Source: Gilliamella sp. wkB112 (GTDB lineage: Bacteria; Pseudomonadota; Gammaproteobacteria; Enterobacterales; Orbaceae). From it: a stretch of DNA of 64,000 bases. A model generated the notes under the pieces. It saw only the letters and a list, made by a program, of their open reading frames with translations, was not told where the DNA came from and made no database searches. The DNA is taken from positions 124,001 through 188,000 of the forward strand of contig NZ_LZGL01000017.1 of NCBI RefSeq assembly GCF_001690685.1, written 5' to 3'. The stretch's first letter is position 1. The number at the start of each line of letters is the position of its first letter. The position numbers were made by a program, and so were the translations under genes. Positions 9,841 through 18,286 of this stretch are shown piece after piece.

Positions 9841-10266
9841 AAATTTCCTTCCTTATATTAGTAAACTTACTTATTCAACCATTAACAAGTTAAAAACTCT
9901 TTAACTTATAGTAAGGTAGTATTAGTAGGCTTAAACCGCAATAAATATCTTAATTTTTCGATAATCAATTGCTATCGATTAAAAAAGATATCTTTTACTA
10001 TAATATGTTCTCGAGTCCATTACAATGGCAGAAACTAGAAATTGAATTTTTCTGGTTATTGTGAACAAGAAATTATTCACCGAACTATTTGATAAGTATT
10101 TAACAAAGCTGTTGATAACTCAATAACACCTTAATTATTAACATTTTATTTTGAAGATTAAATAATAACCCACCTTGAATTCAATCCGCTTTTATTGGCA
10201 AAGTCAAGAATAACATCATGTAAAAATGAATTAAATTAGCGAAAATTTGCTGGTAATAAAAAGAAA
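9841..10266. other. Long intergenic stretch without a recognisable gene
   Basis: No supported ORF. It contains a 14-bp perfect palindrome AAAAGATATCTTTT (9983-9996), beside TAATAT-type promoter-like sequence, and otherwise AT-rich DNA. A small RNA cannot be excluded, but I see no clear promoter-terminator pair. Confidence 0.4.
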
Positions 10267-10306
10267 AATAGCTATAGAGAAACCATAACTAGTCTCCCTA
10301 TAGCTA
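10267..10306 (-). terminator. Terminator after the SemiSWEET gene
   Basis: On the minus strand an imperfect 13-bp stem (TTAGCTATAGGGAGA with TCTCTATAGCTA) is followed by TTTTTCTTTTT. Confidence 0.8.
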
Positions 10307-10334
10307 AAATTTAATAAATGAAATAAGTTAAAAA

Positions 10335-10598
10335 TTATAATGCGGTTAAAAATGCTATAAAAGCACAAATAACACCGGGTATATTAGCAATCACAATAGG
10401 CAAATCTTTTTTTTCTCGAAAGAATCCATAGCATACCCAGAGTGTACAGTTAAATGCAGCCGCTAATGGTTGCGTTGGATTAGATTTAAAACCTTGTAAA
10501 TTATCAAATATTTGAGGTATATAAGAAACATACATGCCTAAAGACGCAATAGTTGCAATTATACCTAAATAATGAAAAGCCTTAGCTGAAAGTTGCAC
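10335..10598 (-). CDS. SemiSWEET family sugar transporter
   Basis: A half-SWEET transporter: three hydrophobic helices in 87-89 residues, functioning as a dimer for sugar transport. The PQ-loop motif is in MYVSYIPQIFDN. The second helix NPTQPLAAAFNCTLWVCYG and the third IVIANIPGVICAFIAF match bacterial SemiSWEETs. A GTG at 10598 has AGG six bases upstream and is preferred over the TTG at 10604. It lies downstream of fucO on the same strand, with a hairpin between, so it may be separately expressed. Its substrate is unknown. Confidence 0.87.
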   Translation of the reverse strand: MQLSAKAFHYLGIIATIASLGMYVSYIPQIFDNLQGFKSNPTQPLAAAFNCTLWVCYGFFREKKDLPIVIANIPGVICAFIAFLTAL

Positions 10599-10644
10599 AA
10601 TCAACCTGCCTAATAGAAATATATAAGTGGCATAAATCTAGCAT

Positions 10645-10674
10645 ACATCCCATAGAAATAAAACTATGGGATGT
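10645..10674 (-). terminator. Hairpin after fucO
   Basis: An 11-bp stem, acatcccatag/ctatgggatgt, with an 8-nt loop. There is no T run on the minus strand, so termination may be partial. Confidence 0.55.
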
Positions 10675-10692
10675 TAAGATTATAGAAAATTA

Positions 10693-11844
10693 TTAATAAA
10701 TAGAACGATAAAGGGCTTCGATCTCTTTAAGGTTAGTATCTCGTGGGTTACCGCCTGTACATACATCAGCCAATGCTGCTTTTGCAAGTTCAGGAATATC
10801 AGACTCAACTACACCTATTTCACGAAGTGTTGGTGGGATGCCAACATCTTTATTAAGCTGTTTTACTGCTTCAACGGCAGCGTTACGCGCTTCGTCTACA
10901 GACATTTTTTCAGTATTCTGAACACCCATTGCTTTAGCAATAGCACGGAATCTATCACCTGTAAATTCAGCATTATAAGCCATAATGTGTGGTAATAACA
11001 CCGCGTTAGCAACCCCATGTGGAGTACCATAAAATGCCCCTAATGGGTGAGCCATACCATGCACTAAACCAAGGCCTACATTAGAAAATCCCATACCTGC
11101 AATATATTGACCAAGTGCCATATCCTCTGCACCTTTAGCCTCTCCTTTAACAGAACTTCGTAAAGCACGGGAAATTATTTCAATAGCTTTAAGGTGCATC
11201 ATATCAGAAAGTTCCCAAGCACCTTTAGTAATATAGCCTTCAATTGCATGTGTCAATGCATCTACACCAGTTGCCGCTTTCAATTTAGCAGGCATTGAAG
11301 CCATCATTTCTGAATCGATAATTGCTACAATTGGAATATCATGAGGATCAACACAAACAAATTTGCGTTTATTTTCTTCATCGGTAATTACATAGTTAAT
11401 GGTTACTTCAGCAGCAGTACCTGCTGTGGTTGGAATTGCTATAATTGGCACACTTGGATGTTTAGTTTGTATGGCACCTTCTAAACTACGAACATCGGCA
11501 TGTTCAGGATTATTAATTATAATACCGATGGCTTTAGCGGTATCTTGCGGTGAACCACCACCAATCGCAATTAAATAATCAGCGCCAGATTTTTTAAAGA
11601 CTTCAACCCCTTTTTTCACCACAGCTATACTAGGATTAGGAATGACTTCATCATAAATTTCATAATTGAATCCTGCTTTATCTAATAAATCTGTCACCTT
11701 GGTAGCCACTTTGAATTTAATTAAGTCCTTATCGGTAACTACTAGTGCTTTTTTGAAATGTCTTTTTTTGACCTCATCAATTAAATGCTTAATTGAACCT
11801 TCTCCAAAATAAGAGGTTTCATTCAAAATCATACGATATGTCAT
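10693..11844 (-). CDS. fucO: Lactaldehyde reductase (1,2-propanediol oxidoreductase), iron-dependent
   Basis: Reduces lactaldehyde (or glycolaldehyde) with NADH, disposing of the aldehyde from deoxysugar or sugar-acid catabolism. It is a group III iron ADH: NAD motif GGGSPQDTAKAIG, then PTTAGTAAEVTINYV, and metal ligands in ATGVDALTHAIEGY, LGLVHGMAHPLGAFY and TPHGVANAVLLPH. It resembles E. coli FucO over its full length (383 residues), including DVCTGGNPRDTN near the C-terminus. The start has AAGGAG. It sits 113 bases downstream of the aldolase gene on the same strand. No fuc genes are nearby, so the aldehyde probably comes from the neighbouring aldolase. Confidence 0.94.
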   Translation of the reverse strand: MTYRMILNETSYFGEGSIKHLIDEVKKRHFKKALVVTDKDLIKFKVATKVTDLLDKAGFNYEIYDEVIPNPSIAVVKKGVEVFKKSGADYLIAIGGGSPQDTAKAIGIIINNPEHADVRSLEGAIQTKHPSVPIIAIPTTAGTAAEVTINYVITDEENKRKFVCVDPHDIPIVAIIDSEMMASMPAKLKAATGVDALTHAIEGYITKGAWELSDMMHLKAIEIISRALRSSVKGEAKGAEDMALGQYIAGMGFSNVGLGLVHGMAHPLGAFYGTPHGVANAVLLPHIMAYNAEFTGDRFRAIAKAMGVQNTEKMSVDEARNAAVEAVKQLNKDVGIPPTLREIGVVESDIPELAKAALADVCTGGNPRDTNLKEIEALYRSIY

Positions 11845-11957
11845 TTTTTATTACTCCTTGTACAGATTTAATTTGCAAAATATGTTTATTAACCAGTTAG
11901 TGATAATCAATCTTTTCTAATTTAGATAGTGTTATGAAATCACAGTTAATTTATTTA

Positions 11958-12845
11958 TCACTTGAATAATTTTTTTACATTCTTTATTTGTTCAGAATTT
12001 AATTTGCCACCAAAATTCCTAGATCTTGGTTTTAAATAACCGTATTTTTCGGCAACCGCAGTTTTAATAGTGGTTACAAAGTCATCACCAATATTATAAA
12101 TATTAGATAAACGACTAATTTCTTTATGTAAGCGTGATACTTCTTTAAAATCGTTTTTATTAAACGCTGTCATCACATTAGCAAAAAGTTCAGGAACAAC
12201 ATTATTTAATCCAGATAAAACACCTGCACCACCATTCATCAAATTAGGCACAAAATATTCATCAAAACCAGAAAATACCGAAAAATCCTTACGAATTGCT
12301 TGAGTTGCCAATACTATAGAGCGAGTATGAGAGGCACAATCAACAGTATCTTTAATACCTATAAACTTAGGAAAATCAGTCGCTAATCTGGTTACTAATT
12401 TAGCATCAACATCGCAACCAGTTCGTGCTGGGAAGTTATAAATAAACCAATCCCCTGAAAATTTCGAATCTAAGTGTTTATAATATTCATATAATTGATT
12501 AGCTGTTTGTGCAAAATAATAATGTGGTAATGCCATTACAGCCGGATAGCCTGCATCATAGGCGGCATCAGCCAGACGGATCATGTCATCAACAACAGTA
12601 GTCGAAACATTGACAATTAAAGGCAAATCGGTAAATTGATGCGCTTGTTTAATAATTTCTAAGCGTTCATTAACACTTAAAGTCACAAATTCACCAATGG
12701 TTCCCATCACTAAAATCCCATTGATTTTGGCATCAGTTAACATTCGGTAATGTTTTTCCATTGCAGTAAAATCAACTTTATTTTTTGTATTAAATGGAGT
12801 TATAGCCGGACAGATAGCACCACAAAATTTTGATGATTTTTTCAT
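11958..12845 (-). CDS. DHDPS-family aldolase (YagE/YjhH-like 2-keto-3-deoxy sugar acid aldolase)
   Basis: A (beta/alpha)8 pyruvate-dependent lyase. Family marks are GTIGEFVTLSVNER, the catalytic Tyr in YNFPARTG (about 155) and the Schiff-base Lys in FIGIKDTVD (about 180). The ALPHYYF segment and context favour a 2-keto-3-deoxy acid aldolase rather than dihydrodipicolinate synthase. Such enzymes release pyruvate plus glyceraldehyde, glycolaldehyde or lactaldehyde, and the last two suit the downstream FucO. No sugar-acid dehydratase is in the window. An AAAGGG ribosome site precedes the ATG. It is divergent from the IclR gene and probably controlled by it. The substrate is inference. Confidence 0.82.
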   Translation of the reverse strand: MKKSSKFCGAICPAITPFNTKNKVDFTAMEKHYRMLTDAKINGILVMGTIGEFVTLSVNERLEIIKQAHQFTDLPLIVNVSTTVVDDMIRLADAAYDAGYPAVMALPHYYFAQTANQLYEYYKHLDSKFSGDWFIYNFPARTGCDVDAKLVTRLATDFPKFIGIKDTVDCASHTRSIVLATQAIRKDFSVFSGFDEYFVPNLMNGGAGVLSGLNNVVPELFANVMTAFNKNDFKEVSRLHKEISRLSNIYNIGDDFVTTIKTAVAEKYGYLKPRSRNFGGKLNSEQIKNVKKLFK

Positions 12846-12863
12846 AATAAACCCTTTAACAAA

Positions 12864-12888
12864 TTTAACACCAGTATATTGATATTAA
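12864..12888. promoter_or_regulatory. Left half of a 25-bp inverted operator pair (aldolase side)
   Basis: Its reverse complement matches 13036-13060 at most positions (core TCAATATA-C/T-TGGTGT). It ends 19 bases upstream of the aldolase start. It is probably a binding site for the adjacent IclR-family regulator. Confidence 0.55.
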
Positions 12889-12957
12889 TTTCAGTATAAT
12901 ATTGTTATTTCAATATCCGACTTATTCTCTAATAACTCAATATTATTTTTCATAATG

Positions 12958-12973
12958 TGTGATGCAGATCAAA
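12958..12973. promoter_or_regulatory. Candidate CRP site between aldolase and iclR genes
   Basis: TGTGA-N6-TCAAA matches the CRP half-site consensus well on one side and 3 of 5 bases on the other. It lies centrally between divergent catabolic and regulator genes, as expected for catabolite control. Confidence 0.5.
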
Positions 12974-13035
12974 TATTAATAATTATTATGATTAAATTAT
13001 CATTGTTGATTAACTAAAAGATATTTATACTTAAA

Positions 13036-13060
13036 TTAATCTCAATATATTGGTGTAAAA
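13036..13060. promoter_or_regulatory. Right half of the 25-bp inverted operator pair (iclR side)
   Basis: Inverted copy of 12864-12888, ending one base before the iclR ATG, where a ribosome site would normally be. Bound regulator here would repress its own gene. Confidence 0.55.
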
Positions 13061-13061
13061 A

Positions 13062-13817
13062 ATGACAACGAAAGTAGTGACTCAAGCCCCTGCCATAGAT
13101 AAAGCAACGCGTATTTTTCATTTTATTGCCGAAAATGGAGGTGCCACCTATACGCAAATTTACCAAGGATTATCATTACCACAAAGCTCAACCTCGGCGT
13201 TATTAACTAGTCTGGTTGCCAATGGTTTACTACGGCAGAATGAAAATAAATACTATTTAGGACTTAATTTTTATGAGTTTGGTAATAAAGCTATTGCGCA
13301 ATTCAATATTAAAGATTTAGCGATTGAGCCATTGTCATTTTTACGTGATAAGACTCAGCTTGCATGTCATTTAGGTATATTAGATGGTAGTTTTGCTATA
13401 TATTTAGCTAAAGTAGAAAGCCCCAATGCCATTCAAGTTAAAAGTTGGTTAGGTCGAAAACTTTCATTACATTGTTCGGCATTGGGCAAAGTATTATTAG
13501 CATGGTTACCCGAACAGCGAGTAGATGATCTGTTTCAAGATGAAAATCTACCCATAAAAACCCAAAATACGATAACTACCAAAACAGCTTATAAACAAGA
13601 ACTAGCTAAAGTTAGGCAACAAGGTTGGGCTTTTGATGATGCAGAAGATTTTGATGAAGTTACCTGCTTAGCCGCACCTGTGTTTGATAAGCATGGTAAT
13701 GTTATTGCAGCAATTAGTACTTCTGGTGTCCGCTTCCAAATGCCTAAACAACGAATTAATGAGTTTGTGCAATATCTACTCACCGCAACGAAAATGCTTA
13801 GCAATAAAATTAAATAA
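13062..13817 (+). CDS. IclR-family transcriptional regulator
   Basis: The N-terminal winged helix-turn-helix (about residues 10-70, ATYTQIYQGLSLPQSSTSALLTSL) is followed by an IclR effector domain (about 80-250). That domain contains LACHLGILDGSFAIYLAKVES, LHCSALGKVLLAWLPE and CLAAPVFDKHGNVIAAISTSG. It has the usual length of 251 residues. It is divergent from the aldolase-fucO genes, and inverted repeats flank the intergenic region on both sides, so it is the likely local regulator. The effector may be a 2-keto-3-deoxy acid, as for KdgR-like members. The start lacks a Shine-Dalgarno sequence. Confidence 0.9.
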   Translation: MTTKVVTQAPAIDKATRIFHFIAENGGATYTQIYQGLSLPQSSTSALLTSLVANGLLRQNENKYYLGLNFYEFGNKAIAQFNIKDLAIEPLSFLRDKTQLACHLGILDGSFAIYLAKVESPNAIQVKSWLGRKLSLHCSALGKVLLAWLPEQRVDDLFQDENLPIKTQNTITTKTAYKQELAKVRQQGWAFDDAEDFDEVTCLAAPVFDKHGNVIAAISTSGVRFQMPKQRINEFVQYLLTATKMLSNKIK

Positions 13818-13823
13818 TAATTT

Positions 13824-13858
13824 AAACTTTTCCTATCTATATTAGGCTAGGAAAGTTT
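13824..13858. terminator. Bidirectional hairpin between iclR gene and MFS gene
   Basis: A stem, aaacttttccta with taggaaagttt (one bulge), lies between convergent genes and ends in T/A runs. Confidence 0.65.
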
Positions 13859-13869
13859 TAATGCAGTTT

Positions 13870-15090
13870 TTAGTTTAATACGCTTTGTTTGGTTTCTTTA
13901 CCTAACACAATAATGGCTGCAATTGCGATCAGAATGGACACACTAAATAAGCCAAAAATTGTACTCACAGCCACATTTTTGGTCATCAATAATCCAACCA
14001 TTAGTGGTCCTAAAATGCCACCTATACGACCAATTGATGCTGCCATGCCCGAACCTGTCGCCCGGATATTAGTGGCATATTGTTCAGGGGTGTAGGCATA
14101 CATTGCTCCCCAAGCGCCTAAATTGAAAAATGACAGTAAAGCACCATAAATCAGTAATTGATTGGCTGATTCAGCTACCCCAAACAGATAAGCACTAACT
14201 AAAGTACCTAGTAAATAAGTAACTAATACCCATTTGCGCCCTACTCGTTCAATTAACCACGCAACTGAGAAATAACCAGGTAATTGAGCAATAGTCATGA
14301 TTAAAATATATTCAAAACTTTTCACCATATTAAAGCCTTTCATCATCATGACACTTGGTAACCATAAAAACATGCCATAGTAAGAAAAGACTACACAAAA
14401 CCATACAATCCATAACATTAGGGTACGTTTGCGAAATTGTTGGCACAATAACAAATTTATTTTAGTTATAACTGACTCTTTTTTAGCCACGCTATTTAGC
14501 TGATTGTAAGTTGGCGAATCCGGTAAATTAAAGCGTAAATACAGGGCATAAAATGCCGGTATTGCACATAAAATCATAGCACCACGCCAACCAACTGTTG
14601 GTAATGGTATTAAGAAATAAGCAATCAATGCCGCTAGTACCCAACCCACAGCCCAAAAACTTTCCAGAAGCACAACAATACGCCCACGCACATTAGGTGC
14701 CACGCTTTCACTGACTAATGTAGAAGCCACCGGTAGTTCGCCACCTAAGCCCATACCAATAAAAAATCGTAAAATTAACAGGCTACTCAGTCCCCAAGCA
14801 AAAGCACTTAAACCGCTAGCAATACTAAACATTAATAAAGTGAATAAAAAGGCAGATTTACGGCCTTTTTTATCCGCATAAATACCAAACACAAAGGCAC
14901 CAACGGCCATGCCAACTGAATTGACACTACCAATCCAACCTAATTGTGCTGGTGACAATCCCCAATCTTGCTTTAATGCCGCTAAAATGAATGACAGCAA
15001 ACCAACATCCATCGCATCAAACAGCCAACCGGTACCTGCAACCAGCAATAGTTTATTGGTGGATAATAATGTTGTTTTAAGATTTTCCAT
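13870..15090 (-). CDS. MFS transporter, 12 TM (NiaP/sugar-acid type)
   Basis: A major-facilitator permease of 406 residues. It has the loop 2-3 motif GIYADKKGRKSAF, loop 4-5 FFIGMGLGGELPVASTLVSE, and PNVRGRIVVLLESFWAVGWVLAA. These resemble the NiaP (nicotinate) and aromatic/organic acid transporter group. One neighbour is a sugar-acid catabolic cluster and the other is pdxR, upstream on the same strand 33 bases away. It could therefore be a B-vitamin transporter or a carboxylate importer. Same-strand linkage slightly favours the pdxR side. The substrate is undetermined. Confidence 0.85.
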   Translation of the reverse strand: MENLKTTLLSTNKLLLVAGTGWLFDAMDVGLLSFILAALKQDWGLSPAQLGWIGSVNSVGMAVGAFVFGIYADKKGRKSAFLFTLLMFSIASGLSAFAWGLSSLLILRFFIGMGLGGELPVASTLVSESVAPNVRGRIVVLLESFWAVGWVLAALIAYFLIPLPTVGWRGAMILCAIPAFYALYLRFNLPDSPTYNQLNSVAKKESVITKINLLLCQQFRKRTLMLWIVWFCVVFSYYGMFLWLPSVMMMKGFNMVKSFEYILIMTIAQLPGYFSVAWLIERVGRKWVLVTYLLGTLVSAYLFGVAESANQLLIYGALLSFFNLGAWGAMYAYTPEQYATNIRATGSGMAASIGRIGGILGPLMVGLLMTKNVAVSTIFGLFSVSILIAIAAIIVLGKETKQSVLN

Positions 15091-15123
15091 AATTAATCAA
15101 GTTACCTAAGTAATTAATGTCAG

Positions 15124-16527
15124 CTATAAAAGCAGATTCTGATCGAAATGTCCATAACTTAAGCGTATCTTACCAAGCTTATCTCCAAAATCAGCTCCTT
15201 GCGATACAATGATATTGTTGGTAAGCAGCTGATTTAACAATATTGCTTCCTGCTGCACACTAGTTATGGGCAGATGTGCATATAAATGCAAACCACCTAA
15301 AGGTTTAGAATAATTTATTTCATCATGAAAATAACGATCAAGCCAACTCATTAATTGCTGTGCTTTGAGTTGCAATTGTTGCCGCAATAATTGTTGATGG
15401 CTAATATAGTGATTTTGTAAGTATTGTTGTGCTAATAATTGTGGCAAAATACTTAAGCCCGAATCAATATGTTGGCGTATTTTAGCTAAATTTTCAATAA
15501 CCTTATGCGGGGCAATCATCCAACCCACACGAATATTGCGTCCAATGTACTTAGACAATGAACCCAAGTAAATCACTTGGTTATCATAATCAAATTTTTT
15601 AATGGGAGTTATGGCTAAATTAGCATCGAAGGCTAAACCGCTATAAGCGTCATCTTCAACAATACCAATACATTGTGATCGGCAAAAAGCCAAAACCGCT
15701 TGTTTACGTGCCTCACTCATTACCGAACCAGTTGGATTTTGAAAAGTAGGATTTAAAAATAACCATTTAACTTGATGCTGTTGCACTGCTTTTTGTAAGC
15801 TGTCTAAGGTAATTCCTTGATCATCACATTCAATACCATATAGTCGCAAACCAGAAGCTTGAAATAAAGGCAGTGAATAAAAATATGAAGGTGATTCAAT
15901 ACCGATTGGATCACCGGGTTTGAGCAAACCTTGAGTAATCAAAAATAACGATTGCTGAGTTCCTGAAGTGATTAGAATTTCACTTTCAGCAACCACCATA
16001 TTAAAGCTATGTTGCATATAATCAACAATTTGTTGTTTGAGTGCAGGCAAACCTAGCTGTAACTGATCGCTATTTTTTTCATACATAACCAGTTCATGTG
16101 ACGACACATTAGCTAACCGTAATTTTGGGATCATACTGGTGGGTAAATCACCATTAGCCAGATCGCAAATTACACTACTTTGATTGCGCAATTGATCGGC
16201 TTTTTGTTGATAAAGCGATTGCTTATTTTGGTAGAAATGCGCCGGTAAACGCCAATTTATGGTCGAGCTCGCTTGAACGCCCCATTTTTTATCATTAACA
16301 AAGGTTCCACTACCGACTCGCCGCAGCAAGATGCCACGTTCAGTCAATATATCAAGCGCATGCACCACTGTTGAACGGTTAATGTTCAGGTTTTTAGCTA
16401 GTTCCCGTTCCGACGGCAAACGTTCGCCGGAGATTAACAATCCCTGCTCAATATACTGTTCAACCAGCGCAATTAACTTCTCAAACAGAGTTCCATCAAA
16501 AGCGATTAATTTTTGTCTATTCCACAT
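15124..16527 (-). CDS. pdxR: PdxR, MocR/GntR-type regulator of PLP synthesis
   Basis: A chimeric regulator. The N-terminal GntR winged helix (about 5-70: LISGERLPSERELAKNLNINR) is fused to an aminotransferase-like domain that senses PLP. The PLP Lys is in LGSLSKYIGRNIRVGW, and LFLNPTFQNPTGSVM and EDDAYSGLAFD are typical MocR motifs. It is divergent from pdxST, the classical target. The ATG at 16527 (MWNRQKL) matches the usual MocR start. An upstream in-frame ATG at 16563 adds 12 hydrophobic residues and is unlikely. No strong ribosome site is visible. Confidence 0.9.
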   Translation of the reverse strand: MWNRQKLIAFDGTLFEKLIALVEQYIEQGLLISGERLPSERELAKNLNINRSTVVHALDILTERGILLRRVGSGTFVNDKKWGVQASSTINWRLPAHFYQNKQSLYQQKADQLRNQSSVICDLANGDLPTSMIPKLRLANVSSHELVMYEKNSDQLQLGLPALKQQIVDYMQHSFNMVVAESEILITSGTQQSLFLITQGLLKPGDPIGIESPSYFYSLPLFQASGLRLYGIECDDQGITLDSLQKAVQQHQVKWLFLNPTFQNPTGSVMSEARKQAVLAFCRSQCIGIVEDDAYSGLAFDANLAITPIKKFDYDNQVIYLGSLSKYIGRNIRVGWMIAPHKVIENLAKIRQHIDSGLSILPQLLAQQYLQNHYISHQQLLRQQLQLKAQQLMSWLDRYFHDEINYSKPLGGLHLYAHLPITSVQQEAILLNQLLTNNIIVSQGADFGDKLGKIRLSYGHFDQNLLL

Positions 16528-16549
16528 AAAAATTACAACCATATATACT

Positions 16550-16585
16550 AAAACGTATATCACTCCTGAAACATCTTTACGTTTT
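16550..16585. promoter_or_regulatory. Inverted repeat AAAACGTA/TACGTTTT in pdxR leader
   Basis: Perfect 8-bp arms (16550-16557 and 16578-16585) separated by 20 bp lie just upstream of pdxR. This is a possible autoregulatory site. Confidence 0.4.
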
Positions 16586-16591
16586 TATAAA

Positions 16592-16620
16592 ATTGGATGG
16601 CTACATTATAGTCCAATTGG
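16592..16620. promoter_or_regulatory. Candidate PdxR operator (ATTGG repeats)
   Basis: ATTGG occurs as a direct repeat at 16592 and 16616, 24 bp apart, and TCCAAT (16612-16617) forms an inverted repeat with ATTGGA (16592-16597). PdxR regulators of the MocR family bind paired direct repeats in pdxR-pdxS intergenic regions, so this is the likely operator. Confidence 0.5.
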
Positions 16621-16693
16621 CTGTTTATTGCTGTAATTTATTTTTGAATAATAACCCTCGGAAACACTAACAATAATTAATTAGGAGTGAAAA

Positions 16694-17581
16694 ATGAATC
16701 AAGTTACAGGTACACAAACGGTTAAACGCGGTATGGCACAAATGCAAAAAGGTGGAGTGATTATGGATGTGATTAATGCAGAGCAAGCTAAAATTGCCGA
16801 ACAAGCAGGAGCCGTAGCGGTGATGGCATTAGAACGTGTGCCTGCTGACATTCGTGCTGCCGGTGGCGTTGCCAGAATGGCTGATCCTTCAATTGTTGAA
16901 CAAGTCATGCAAGCTGTCACTATTCCGGTTATGGCCAAGGCGCGAATTGGGCACATCGTCGAAGCGCGTATTTTAGAAGCTATGGGCGTTGATTATATTG
17001 ATGAAAGTGAAGTATTAACCCCTGCTGACGACCAATACCACTTACTTAAAAACGAATTCGTAGTGCCATTTGTATGTGGTTGTCGAGATCTAGGCGAAGC
17101 TTTACGTCGGATTGGTGAAGGCGCCTCAATGCTACGCACTAAAGGTGAACCCGGCACTGGTAACATTGTTGAAGCAGTGCGCCATATGCGCAAAGTAAAT
17201 GAACAAATTCGCTTGGTAACCAGTAAATCTAATGATGAACTTATGACATTAGCAAAAGAAATAGGTGCTCCATACGAATTAGTATTACAGGTCAAACAGC
17301 TAGGTAAATTACCGGTGGTGAACTTTGCTGCTGGTGGTGTGGCTACTCCAGCTGATGCCGCATTGATGATGCAACTTGGCGCTGATGGTGTGTTTGTAGG
17401 GTCAGGTATTTTTAAATCGCAACAACCAGAAAAATTTGCCAAAGCGATTGTACAAGCCACCACTTATTTTGATGATTATCCACGTTTAGCTGAGCTTTCT
17501 AAAGGATTAGGTGATGCTATGAAAGGGATTGAAATTAGCCAATTAGCAGCATCTGAAAGAATGCAAGATCGGGGTTGGTAA
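16694..17581 (+). CDS. pdxS: PLP synthase subunit PdxS
   Basis: The synthase subunit makes pyridoxal 5-phosphate directly from ribose 5-phosphate, glyceraldehyde 3-phosphate and ammonia. Motifs: [38 protein letters not shown], the catalytic Lys in [10 protein letters not shown], and [19 protein letters not shown] with [11 protein letters not shown]. Full length at 295 residues. AGGAG precedes the ATG. The stop overlaps the pdxT reading region, indicating coupling. This is the DXP-independent route, as opposed to the PdxA/PdxJ route of E. coli. Confidence 0.97.
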   Translation: MNQVTGTQTVKRGMAQMQKGGVIMDVINAEQAKIAEQAGAVAVMALERVPADIRAAGGVARMADPSIVEQVMQAVTIPVMAKARIGHIVEARILEAMGVDYIDESEVLTPADDQYHLLKNEFVVPFVCGCRDLGEALRRIGEGASMLRTKGEPGTGNIVEAVRHMRKVNEQIRLVTSKSNDELMTLAKEIGAPYELVLQVKQLGKLPVVNFAAGGVATPADAALMMQLGADGVFVGSGIFKSQQPEKFAKAIVQATTYFDDYPRLAELSKGLGDAMKGIEISQLAASERMQDRGW

Positions 17582-18180
17582 TGGCACAATTATCTCAGCA
17601 TAAAACCACAAAAAAAATAGGGGTTTTAAATCTGCAAGGAGCTGTAAGTGAGCACCTTAATGCGCTCACCAATATTGCTAATGTGCTCGCCGTTGCGGTT
17701 AAAGATGCGGTGCAATTGGCAGACTTAGATGGTTTAGTGATCCCGGGTGGTGAATCTACAGCCATCAGTCGCTTGATTAACCAAAATAACCTAACTCTAG
17801 TTATCAAACAAATGGCACTCCAAGGCAAAGGTATTTTCGGCACTTGTGCCGGATTAGTGCTTTGTGGTTCCTCCACACCACAAAATGAGGTTGAACAACT
17901 TAAGTTGATCGACATTAGTGTAGAGCGCAATGGCTTTGGGCGACAAATTAATAGCTTTGAAACAACTCTTGATATAGCTCCTATCGGTAAACAAATTCCA
18001 GCTATTTTTATTCGCGCACCTTATATTGTAAAAGCAGGTGATCAAGTTAAGCAATTAGCTTTTGTCGACAATCATTGTGTAATGGCACAACAAGATAATG
18101 TGCTGGTATGTTCTTTTCACCCTGAACTAACATCTGATAACCGCATCATTCAGTATTTTGTCAATTGCTGTTGCAGCTAA
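17581..18180 (+). CDS. pdxT: PLP synthase glutaminase subunit PdxT
   Basis: A class I glutaminase that supplies ammonia to PdxS. The nucleophile Cys is in FGTCAGLVL, the oxyanion region is PGGESTAISRLI, and the His/Glu dyad is in CSFHPELTSD. It has about 199 residues. The start is read as the ATG whose A is the last base of the pdxS stop (TAATG). A GTG six bases upstream is also in frame. It is co-transcribed with pdxS. Confidence 0.95.
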   Translation: MAQLSQHKTTKKIGVLNLQGAVSEHLNALTNIANVLAVAVKDAVQLADLDGLVIPGGESTAISRLINQNNLTLVIKQMALQGKGIFGTCAGLVLCGSSTPQNEVEQLKLIDISVERNGFGRQINSFETTLDIAPIGKQIPAIFIRAPYIVKAGDQVKQLAFVDNHCVMAQQDNVLVCSFHPELTSDNRIIQYFVNCCCS

Positions 18181-18232
18181 TGCTAAGCGTAACTAATTGA
18201 GTGGGACTTAATTGTTAGAATAATCTTAAGAC

Positions 18233-18259
18233 ACAGCTAACTAAACAATAGTTAGCTGT
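18233..18259. terminator. Hairpin between pdxT and the oxidase gene
   Basis: A 9-bp stem, acagctaac/gttagctgt, between convergent genes with only a weak T tail. Confidence 0.55.
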
Positions 18260-18286
18260 TGGTTTCATCCTTAAATACATCAGCAG

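Noticed and set aside
16993-17463. 156-codon open frame antisense to pdxS
   Set aside because: A shadow of a strongly conserved gene. Its Ser/Cys/Thr-rich composition is typical of antisense translation.
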